From: an uncultured Bacteroidales bacterium
GTDB lineage: Bacteria > Bacteroidota > Bacteroidia > Bacteroidales > Muribaculaceae
Reading direction: 5' to 3'
DNA: 54,241 nucleotides
Assembly (NCBI GenBank): GCA_902768435.1
Contig: CACXLJ010000032.1
Coordinates: 1 to 54,241, forward strand
The notes beneath the pieces are model-generated. The model was not told the origin of the DNA. It made no database searches and saw only the letters and a program-made list of their open reading frames with translations. The position numbers were made by a program, and so were the translations under genes. The stretch's first letter is position 1, and every line of letters begins with the position of its first letter. Shown here piece by piece: positions 1 through 5,479 of the stretch.

Positions 1-11
1 GCTAAACACAG

Positions 12-56
12 AAAAATCAGCCGCCTGAAAAATATCGCATTCTCAGACGGTTGATT
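12..56 (-). terminator. Probable terminator on the minus strand (aldo/keto reductase side)
   Basis: Arms 15-23 and 48-56 pair over nine positions with one G-U. A further CTGA/TCAG pairing (25-28 with 43-46) extends the stem. On the minus strand the stem is followed by five T (16-12). It lies about 80 bp beyond the aldo/keto reductase stop codon and may be its terminator. Confidence 0.5.
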
Positions 57-60
57 TGCA

Positions 61-107
61 AAGAGGGTGAGCCATAACTGAATTATGACACACCCTCTTG
101 CTTTTTT
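61..107 (+). terminator. Rho-independent terminator reading rightward
   Basis: Perfect 9-bp arms 61-69 and 91-99 (AAGAGGGTG / CACCCTCTT) are followed by a T-run at 102-107. The orientation suits a plus-strand gene ending left of the window, convergent with the aldo/keto reductase. Confidence 0.6.
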
Positions 108-135
108 CATCATTGTTTTGTCTATAAATATTGGG

Positions 136-1497
136 TCAACGCTGGCGCAGGATTTCGACGATGCGCGCCATTTGGTTGGGGATGCGAATTTGTTGCGGGC
201 ATTTTTTGAGGCAGGCTTCGCAGTCGGTGCAATGGTTTGCCCACTTCGAGGCATCGGGCAGCGCCTTGCGAAGGCCATCGGCAAACTGCTGCTTGCGCGT
301 CATGTAGTCGGCGGCCTGCTTGTCGGGCAGGGGCAGTATCTGCTGTTCGACGGCATCGTTGTAATAGGCAAAATTGCCCGGAATGTCCACCCCGTAGGGG
401 CAGGGCATGCAATAGCGGCACGCGGTGCACGGTATGACGGGGAACCCTGCCATCACATCGGCGATTTCGGCCAGTACGGCATTCTCGGCCTCGGTGCAAG
501 GCTCAAGCGGTGAGAAAGTGTCTACATTGTCGACGAGGTGCTCCATGCGGTTCATGCCGCTTAGGGTGGTGAGGATGTTGGGATGCGAGCCTACCCAGCG
601 GAATGCCCACTTGGCAGGACTGTCGGCAGAACGCATTGTGGTGAGTCGCCCTGCTAGGTCGTCGCGCAAGCGGGCCAGTGCTCCACCACGCAGCGGTTCC
701 ATGACCACCGCCTGCACACCGGTCTTTTCGAGTTTGTCGTAGAGATATTCGGCATCGGCATCCTGTTTCCAGCCTTCTTTGTTGAGCGAGGCGTGACGCC
801 AGTCGAGATAGTTCATCTGGATTTGGACAAAATCCCAGTGATATTTGTCCTGATGGTTGAGCAACCAGTCGAATACCTCCACATTGCCATGGTAGGAGAA
901 GCCCAGGTGCCGAATGCGGCCGGCTTCACGCTCCTTGAGCAGGAAGTCGAGCAGTCCGTTGTCAAGGAATCGAGCCTTGAGGTCGTCCATGCCGCTGCCT
1001 CCTACGCCGTGCAGCAGGTAGTAGTCGATGTAGTCGACCTGCAGGTCGCGAAACGAGTTCTCGTACATCTTCACTGCCTCGTCGAGTTTCCACAGGCGTT
1101 CGTTGTAGTTCGACATTTTGGTGGCTACAAAGTATTTGTCTCTGGGATATCGGCTTAGGGCAATGCCTGTCTGCTTCTCGTTTTGTCCGCCTTTGTACAT
1201 GGGAGCGGTGTCAAAGTAGTTCACACCATGGGCAATGGCGTAGTCAACGAGCCGATTGATCTCGTCTTGGCTGTCGGGCAGTCGCATCATGCCGAAACCC
1301 AGCAGCGAGATTTTGTCGCCTGTGCGATGTTGCACGCGATAGGTCATCGGGTTCTTGTCGGGCACGGTATCCTTGTTGTGGTCATCGGCAAACATGGAGA
1401 GTGGCTCCATGGCCATCATGGCAAATGCCGAACCGGCACCGAGTCCCAGCTTGTGCAAGAACTTGCGTCGTGTCATTTCAGTATGCTTTTTGTTCAT
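136..1497 (-). CDS. Tat-exported aldo/keto reductase with C-terminal 4Fe-4S domain
   Basis: A 453-residue oxidoreductase. The N-terminus carries a twin-arginine signal (TRRKFLHKLG, Arg10-Arg11), so it is probably exported folded with its cofactors. The aldo/keto reductase barrel shows the catalytic tetrad Asp96, Tyr101 (FDTAPMY), Lys127 and His163. The C-terminus has a ferredoxin-like segment with two cysteine groups, C-x2-C-x2-C-x2-C at about 357-366 and C-x2-C-x2-C-x3-CP at about 423-433, fit for two 4Fe-4S clusters. The open frame extends to 1578, but a strong promoter ends at 1535, so ATG 1497 is chosen. This fusion architecture is common in anaerobes and its substrate is generally unknown. 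The gene stands alone and reads toward the left edge. Confidence 0.9.
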   Translation of the reverse strand: MNKKHTEMTRRKFLHKLGLGAGSAFAMMAMEPLSMFADDHNKDTVPDKNPMTYRVQHRTGDKISLLGFGMMRLPDSQDEINRLVDYAIAHGVNYFDTAPMYKGGQNEKQTGIALSRYPRDKYFVATKMSNYNERLWKLDEAVKMYENSFRDLQVDYIDYYLLHGVGGSGMDDLKARFLDNGLLDFLLKEREAGRIRHLGFSYHGNVEVFDWLLNHQDKYHWDFVQIQMNYLDWRHASLNKEGWKQDADAEYLYDKLEKTGVQAVVMEPLRGGALARLRDDLAGRLTTMRSADSPAKWAFRWVGSHPNILTTLSGMNRMEHLVDNVDTFSPLEPCTEAENAVLAEIADVMAGFPVIPCTACRYCMPCPYGVDIPGNFAYYNDAVEQQILPLPDKQAADYMTRKQQFADGLRKALPDASKWANHCTDCEACLKKCPQQIRIPNQMARIVEILRQR

Positions 1498-1534
1498 GTC
1501 TTTAAGATTGCTATAGGGTTTATGAATTCTGATA

Positions 1535-1565
1535 CAAATATATAAATAATGTGTAAGAATTGCAA
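1535..1565 (-). promoter_or_regulatory. Bacteroidetes-type promoter for the aldo/keto reductase
   Basis: On the minus strand TTG (1565-1563) is separated by exactly 20 bp from TATATTTG (1542-1535), matching the Bacteroidetes -33/-7 consensus TTG-N19/20-TAnnTTTG. Transcription would start near 1530, leaving a leader of about 30 nt before ATG 1497. Confidence 0.7.
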
Positions 1566-1640
1566 ATCGCGCGCGCAAAGTTCAAGGTGGGGAGGAGTTA
1601 GGGAGTGCCCTGCTGTCAGAAACTAGAGCGATTGTGGGTG

Positions 1641-1680
1641 AAAAAGAACCCTCCTTCATGCCGATGGCACAAAGGAGGGT
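1641..1680 (-). terminator. Terminator of efp
   Basis: Nine-bp arms 1648-1656 and 1672-1680 (ACCCTCCTT / AAGGAGGGT) enclose a second small TGCC/GGCA stem. On the minus strand the stem is followed by TTCTTTTT (1647-1641 region). It lies 50 bp beyond the efp stop. Confidence 0.75.
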
Positions 1681-1729
1681 GATGGCTTGGGATAGTCGCC
1701 CGCAAAGGGGTGACTGTCGAGAGGCTTGA

Positions 1730-2293
1730 TTAGCGAACGCGGCCTACATAGCTGCCGTCGCGAGTGTCGACCTCGATCTTCTCGCCTACATTGATGAACA
1801 GGGGCACACGCACGGTGGCACCGGTCTCAACGGTAGCGGGCTTGAGTGAGTTGGTGGCAGTGTCACCCTTCACACCAGGCTCGGTGTAGGTGATTTCGAG
1901 AACGGTCTTGATAGGCATCTCGGCATAGAGCACCGACTCGGTAGAGGCATCGGTCACAACTTCAACTATATCGCCTTCTTTCATGAAGTCGACACCACTG
2001 ATCAGGTCTTTTGAAAGAGGAATCTGGTCAAAAGTCTCTTGGTTCATGAAGATAGCTTCAGATCCGTCCATGTAGAGGAACTGGAATGGGCGGCGTTCAA
2101 CTCTGACGTCTTCGAGTTTTTCGCCAATGTTGAATCGGCGGTCAAGTACGCGTCCGTCGACGACATTTTTGAGTTTAGTGCGCATGAAAGTGTTGCCCTT
2201 GCCGGGTTTCACGTGCAAGAATTCGATACAAAAGTAGAGTTGGTTGTCGAGACGGATGCAAGTTCCGTTTTTAATGTCTTGAGCGTTAATCAT
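1730..2293 (-). CDS. efp: Translation elongation factor P
   Basis: A 187-residue EF-P, the usual length. The factor binds stalled ribosomes between the P and E sites and relieves arrest at polyproline stretches. The N-terminal KOW-like domain carries the loop HVKPGKGN with Lys32, the position that is post-translationally modified in many bacteria; the modifying enzymes are not in this window. The two OB-like domains follow, ending with the conserved [17 protein letters not shown] segment and a C-terminal [12 protein letters not shown]. It is divergent from rpmH, with both promoters in the 187 bp between them. A terminator follows at 1641-1680, so it is probably monocistronic. Confidence 0.97.
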   Translation of the reverse strand: MINAQDIKNGTCIRLDNQLYFCIEFLHVKPGKGNTFMRTKLKNVVDGRVLDRRFNIGEKLEDVRVERRPFQFLYMDGSEAIFMNQETFDQIPLSKDLISGVDFMKEGDIVEVVTDASTESVLYAEMPIKTVLEITYTEPGVKGDTATNSLKPATVETGATVRVPLFINVGEKIEVDTRDGSYVGRVR

Positions 2294-2349
2294 AAAAAAT
2301 AAATGTATATGTTATTATATAATGAGTTCCAAAAAATGAAAAGCAAGTG

Positions 2350-2380
2350 CAAAATTAAGAGAAAAGGAGAAAAATTGCAA
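2350..2380 (-). promoter_or_regulatory. Promoter of efp (TTG-N20-TAATTTTG)
   Basis: Minus-strand TTG (2380-2378), a 20-bp spacer, then TAATTTTG (2357-2350). This is a full match to the Bacteroidetes housekeeping promoter. The start of transcription would be near 2345, giving a leader of about 50 nt. Confidence 0.75.
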
Positions 2381-2408
2381 AAAAAGTGGTGTAAAAATGC
2401 TCATCAAC

Positions 2409-2439
2409 TTGTATAATTTCAAAAAAGTGAGTAATTTTG
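2409..2439 (+). promoter_or_regulatory. Promoter of rpmH (TTG-N20-TAATTTTG)
   Basis: TTG at 2409-2411, 20-bp spacer, TAATTTTG at 2432-2439. The -7 octamer and spacing are identical to those of the divergent efp promoter 30 bp away. The two translation-related genes may be expressed in parallel. Confidence 0.75.
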
Positions 2440-2480
2440 CACCGCAAAAAGCGAAAATAAACGTAAAAACAAGATAGACA

Positions 2481-2636
2481 ATGAAACGTACATTCCAACC
2501 CTCGAACAGAAAGAAAGCTAACAAGCATGGTTTTCGTCATCGCATGAAAACAGCTGATGGCCGCAAGGTTCTTGCTCGCCGTCGTGCAAAAGGCCGTTAC
2601 AGCCTGACCGTTAGCGACACCGTTTACAAAAACTAA
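2481..2636 (+). CDS. rpmH: 50S ribosomal protein L34
   Basis: A 51-residue, very basic protein beginning [18 protein letters not shown], with the L34 core [19 protein letters not shown] at residues 21-39. L34 is a structural protein of the large ribosomal subunit. The reading frame is short but unambiguous. ATG at 2481 lies 41 bp after the promoter -7 element. After the stop codon comes a structured spacer (2645-2712). Efp and rpmH being neighbours is familiar in Bacteroidetes and fits a translation-related pair. Confidence 0.97.
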   Translation: MKRTFQPSNRKKANKHGFRHRMKTADGRKVLARRRAKGRYSLTVSDTVYKN

Positions 2637-2835
2637 TTGAAACGGTAGCCGGAGCAATCGTCCGGCAAAGACTTATAGCCGTTGCAATCGAGCGCAAGCT
2701 GATTGTGACGGCAATTCTTGTGTCTATAGGGATAGGGTGACTAGGGCAGTGTGGCAGACAATTGCGATGCCAGGCGAGATGGACTCCTTTTCTGTCTCGA
2801 CACGGAACGCCGAGATGAGTGCTGATAGTTGGTTG

Positions 2836-2883
2836 GTATCAATCATAATCTTTTGCGTTTTTGTTGCAAAAGTAGATTGATAC
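2836..2883. repeat. Nested perfect inverted repeat
   Basis: Outer arms GTATCAATC (2836-2844) and GATTGATAC (2875-2883) and inner arms CTTTTGC (2850-2856) and GCAAAAG (2866-2872) are all exact. The element sits at the left border of the AT-rich gene that follows. It could be an operator, a mobile-element end or a hairpin in a leader. Read on the minus strand, the right inner arm contains TACTTTTG, a -7-like octamer. Confidence 0.55.
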
Positions 2884-2904
2884 AGTTGCTCAGCAAAAGA
2901 CACG

Positions 2905-2931
2905 TTGAAAGCGAAAAATATTGTACCTTTG
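2905..2931 (+). promoter_or_regulatory. Possible promoter of the AT-rich membrane protein gene
   Basis: TACCTTTG at 2924-2931 matches TAnnTTTG. The nearest TTG (2905-2907) is only 16 bp upstream, shorter than usual. Transcription near 2937 would give a 30-nt leader to ATG 2967 and would exclude the upstream in-frame extension. Confidence 0.45.
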
Positions 2932-2966
2932 TATGTTCTTTTGTAATTTACAATAAAAAAATTTAT

Positions 2967-3746
2967 ATGTCAGATTTCAATTCTTTTTCTTGCTCTCACC
3001 TATTAGAATACTTTGATAGCTGGTACGAGCATGATACTGAACGTCTTAATTATGCTCAGTATCTCTTGACTATGCTCAAAGAAAATAGTATTAAAGGTTT
3101 AATAGGTATATACGATAAAGTTCTTTGGAAATTTATAGTAAGATATAATGGTATTGGTAAAGAAGAACTTGTTTCAGAAACATGGTACAATATTGACGAT
3201 TTGTCAATAGACACAAGAAAGTATTGGCAAGAATTGAATGTTTTTCTTAATGAGAATATAGAGAGACTATTTAATTCACAAGATTATTCAGATGACTTAG
3301 CTATAGCTTGTTTCATTAATGTTAGAAATGCTTATAATTGTAGTAAAATACGCCAATCGATACTTTCTAAAAGTTCAGATAATGTAAAATCTGTAGTAGA
3401 AGAGCTTAAAAATTTGCTTGATATCGTAGACGATGCTCCTAATCATATTTCTCCTTATAATATTGATACAAATGGATATAGAGAATATAAACCGAAGTAC
3501 ATTGAGAGTGCAAAAAAACTAATTAGCTATGGGTTTGTCAGGAGTATAAAAGATAGAACATTCGAGATAAAAAATAAAGTTAGTTATTTTCCAAACAATA
3601 AAAGTATATTTCAACTCATCGCTATTAGTACAATCGTTCTCCTTGTCATTTTTTTACTCCTCACATTCTTCAATTTCAGCCTGATTCCTTTGATTATTTT
3701 GATAGGCGCACCTGGTGCATTGCTTTCATTTATTAGAAAGGGTTAA
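2967..3746 (+). CDS. Membrane-anchored protein of unknown function, AT-rich
   Basis: I do not recognise a family. From ATG 2967 the product is 259 residues, beginning MSDFNSFSCSHLLEYFDSW. It is rich in Asn, Ile, Lys and Ser, with a long soluble N-terminal region. Two hydrophobic segments near residues 213-232 and 236-253 end in a short basic tail (FIRKG). The topology suggests a cytoplasmic domain tethered by a C-terminal hairpin in the inner membrane. The frame opens further upstream (to 2829) but crosses the promoter and palindrome, so the later start is preferred. Base composition and codon use are clearly more AT-rich than the surrounding housekeeping genes, which suggests recent acquisition. 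It may be a toxin-like, phage-defence or simply orphan gene; nothing visible decides this. Confidence 0.7.
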   Translation: MSDFNSFSCSHLLEYFDSWYEHDTERLNYAQYLLTMLKENSIKGLIGIYDKVLWKFIVRYNGIGKEELVSETWYNIDDLSIDTRKYWQELNVFLNENIERLFNSQDYSDDLAIACFINVRNAYNCSKIRQSILSKSSDNVKSVVEELKNLLDIVDDAPNHISPYNIDTNGYREYKPKYIESAKKLISYGFVRSIKDRTFEIKNKVSYFPNNKSIFQLIAISTIVLLVIFLLLTFFNFSLIPLIILIGAPGALLSFIRKG

Positions 3747-3751
3747 TTAAG

Positions 3752-3973
3752 CTATTGTCGCCCGAAATTTTTATTGAGGGCGTTGCTCAAAATGCCTGTA
3801 AAAGTTTTGCCGATGTTATCCTCGTAGAACTCCTTGATATTCATCACCGAAGCGTAATACTTTCGGCTGAACCACTTGCGGCGTTGCCGCACTTTCGTTC
3901 TGCTAGTTGCTTGTCGGTTAAATCTTCCCATTTTTGGAAGTATGAGGTCAATTGTTGTTTTGTCTTGTTGCAT
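3752..3973 (-). CDS. Doubtful small basic ORF, possible repeat-element remnant
   Basis: A 73-residue frame starting MQQDKTTIDLILPKMGRF, with a basic middle (TKVRQRRKWFSRKYY) and the end NIKEFYEDNIGKTFTGIL. Its ATG directly follows the T-run of the hairpin at 3974-4013. A second frame on the same strand (3844-4032) also reads plausibly, so the coding frame is uncertain. I know no function. The block hairpin-plus-ORF looks more like a dispersed repeat or gene remnant than an expressed gene; only one copy is present here. Confidence 0.25.
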   Translation of the reverse strand: MQQDKTTIDLILPKMGRFNRQATSRTKVRQRRKWFSRKYYASVMNIKEFYEDNIGKTFTGILSNALNKNFGRQ

Positions 3974-4013
3974 AAAAAAGCGGTTATCGTACCTGCAAAA
4001 GTACGGTAACCGC
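3974..4013 (-). terminator. Strong terminator of the lipoprotein gene
   Basis: Thirteen-bp arms 3980-3992 and 4001-4013 (one A-C mismatch on the minus strand) enclose an 8-nt loop and are followed on the minus strand by six T (3979-3974). It lies 22 bp beyond the stop of the lipoprotein gene. Confidence 0.75.
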
Positions 4014-4034
4014 CTCTATGCGTAAAAGACAATA

Positions 4035-4646
4035 TTATTGCTTGAAAATTTGTTTAAGCGTTGTCTCAGTTGTTGTTCCCGATATGACACCGCCTTCTAT
4101 TGGGGCAGTAATCTTAGCTTTAGTAATTATTTTACCATTAATACTATATGCTAATTCTTGGTCGATATTGTTTTTTGTCAAGTCATACAAATCTTTCTTG
4201 TTTTCAAAAATGACAGGGACATTCATTTCTCCAATATCTTCCCTTTTTGTGATTTCACCAATTTTCAAATTCTTGTTATATATCGGCGTAGAGTAGTATA
4301 TGACCAATACGCATGATTTAGCATCATCTTCATGTGCAATCCATGCATAGCTCATATTTTGAGGCATTCTATCCTTTGCTAAGAACTCATTAGCCATTGT
4401 AGTATCTTCAACAGTAAAAGGGCCTTTCCTTTGAAGTTTGCCAATTAATGATTCTGGCGAATATTCAATGTTCGCCCAATTCATGCCGCCATTTTTCTGT
4501 TTAATAGAATCTAAAAAGGTTTGGTATTCAACAACTTTATAAAAAGATACATCTGCTGTTGTTTCTTTATTATTTGAACTACAACTTGCTAATACAAAGA
4601 AAGAAACAACAAACAAAAGGAAATAAAAAGAAATATAATTTTTCAT
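4035..4646 (-). CDS. Lipoprotein of unknown function
   Basis: A 203-residue protein with an N-terminal signal and lipobox LASC (acylated Cys22), followed by SSNNKETTADVSFYK. It is probably anchored in the outer or inner membrane facing the periplasm. The rest is hydrophilic with no motif I recognise; a segment near the middle (TVEDTTMANEFLAKDRMPQNM) and a C-terminal beta-rich part are visible. An in-frame ATG ten codons upstream exists, but a promoter octamer at 4666-4673 and the signal-peptide pattern favour 4646. The gene is AT-rich like the neighbouring membrane protein gene and may belong to the same acquired island. It is monocistronic, closed by the terminator at 3974-4013. Confidence 0.75.
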   Translation of the reverse strand: MKNYISFYFLLFVVSFFVLASCSSNNKETTADVSFYKVVEYQTFLDSIKQKNGGMNWANIEYSPESLIGKLQRKGPFTVEDTTMANEFLAKDRMPQNMSYAWIAHEDDAKSCVLVIYYSTPIYNKNLKIGEITKREDIGEMNVPVIFENKKDLYDLTKNNIDQELAYSINGKIITKAKITAPIEGGVISGTTTETTLKQIFKQ

Positions 4647-4665
4647 ATCTGTTATTTTAGATTCA

Positions 4666-4673
4666 CAAAAGTA
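4666..4673 (-). promoter_or_regulatory. -7 element for the lipoprotein gene
   Basis: TACTTTTG on the minus strand (4673-4666) matches TAnnTTTG; no TTG is seen at the expected distance upstream. It would give a leader of about 14 nt. Confidence 0.4.
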
Positions 4674-4780
4674 CAAATTATTTCTCGAACATGGATGATT
4701 TAGAACCAGTAGCCATGATATTTTTTCTTGTTCTCAAAAATGGGTGGCTCAAACAATTTGTAGGTGCATGAAATGTGGGA

Positions 4781-5479
4781 CTATCTGGATTCTTGGGTGT
4801 GGGTGTTGGGGTTGGTGTCGGGGGCAGTGCTGGTGGGGGTGTTGAGGATTTGCATGTAGTCGTCGTATGGGATGTGGCGGCCGCCCATGGAGCGCAGGTG
4901 CGGGGTCTTGAACTGGCAGTCGATGAGTTTGCCTCCACTCTTTTGCATTGACTGGGCAAGTGTGATGAGTGCCAGTTTAGAGGCATTAGGAACCAGTGAG
5001 AACATGCTCTCGCCGAAGAAGCACCCTTTGAGGGTGACGCCATAGAGTCCGCCCACCAAGTTATTTTCCTTGTCCCAGACTTCCACACTTGTGGCATAAC
5101 CAAGCCGGTGCAATTCTTTATAGGCTTCGACCATGTCGGGGCCAAGCCATGCACCATGCATGTCGATGCGCAAATTGCTGCAGTTCTCAATGACTTGGTC
5201 GAACGCCTTGTTGAATGTTACGGAGTAAATGCCCTTGTTGATGAGGGTGCGCATGGAGTGGGAAATGTGAATCTCGTCGGGGAAGATGACGAAGCGACGG
5301 AGTGGGCAGAACCATTCGGGTTCGTCGCACCATTCAAACGGGTACCAGGGAAAGATTCCGAGAGAGTAGGCGAGGGTGAGTCTTTCAGGGCTCAAATCAC
5401 CACCTACAGCCAAGAGTCCATCGCGTTGTCCCAGGTGTGGATCGGGGAAAATAAGCCTCTCGTCAAGTCTGAAAATCAT
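4781..5479 (-). CDS. aat: Leucyl/phenylalanyl-tRNA--protein transferase
   Basis: A 232-residue enzyme, close to the usual 230-240. It transfers Leu or Phe from aminoacyl-tRNA to N-terminal Lys or Arg of proteins, creating primary N-degrons. Typical Aat segments are visible: DGLLAVGGDLSPERLTLAYS, the GIFPWYP motif, HGAWLGPDMVEAYKELH, GGLYGVTLKGCFFGESMFS and the C-terminal DCQFKTPHLRSMGG. The last ~18 residues (after YMQILN) are Thr/Pro/Asn-rich, encoded by a GT-rich stretch, and look like a non-conserved tail. The start ATG overlaps the clpA stop by four bases (ATGA), so the gene is translationally coupled as the third member of clpS-clpA-aat. Its product makes the substrates that ClpS recognises and ClpA unfolds. 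Confidence 0.95.
   Translation of the reverse strand: MIFRLDERLIFPDPHLGQRDGLLAVGGDLSPERLTLAYSLGIFPWYPFEWCDEPEWFCPLRRFVIFPDEIHISHSMRTLINKGIYSVTFNKAFDQVIENCSNLRIDMHGAWLGPDMVEAYKELHRLGYATSVEVWDKENNLVGGLYGVTLKGCFFGESMFSLVPNASKLALITLAQSMQKSGGKLIDCQFKTPHLRSMGGRHIPYDDYMQILNTPTSTAPDTNPNTHTQESR

Larger units (their letters stand above)
2637..2966. other. 330-bp spacer with three hairpins, no gene recognised
   Basis: The spacer holds no convincing coding sequence. Visible structures are a short stem GCCGGA/TCCGGC (2648-2653, 2661-2666), a 12-bp stem (2678-2689 with 2701-2712, two G-U pairs), and a nested perfect palindrome at 2836-2883. A promoter for the next gene lies at 2905-2931. The first two hairpins repeat the word GCAATCG and could form the 3' end of the rpmH transcript or a small RNA. 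No T-run follows either, so they are not standard terminators. Confidence 0.5.

Noticed and set aside
1498..1578. 27-codon N-terminal extension of the aldo/keto reductase
   Set aside because: The extension runs through the promoter at 1535-1565 and precedes a well-placed twin-arginine signal at the later ATG.
2315..2657. Two open frames antisense to rpmH
   Set aside because: They overlap L34 and both promoters; low-complexity Phe/Leu content from AT-rich promoter DNA.
4678..4780. Possible frameshifted continuation of aat
   Set aside because: Aat is already full length with conserved C-terminal motifs; the downstream frame has no similarity I can see.
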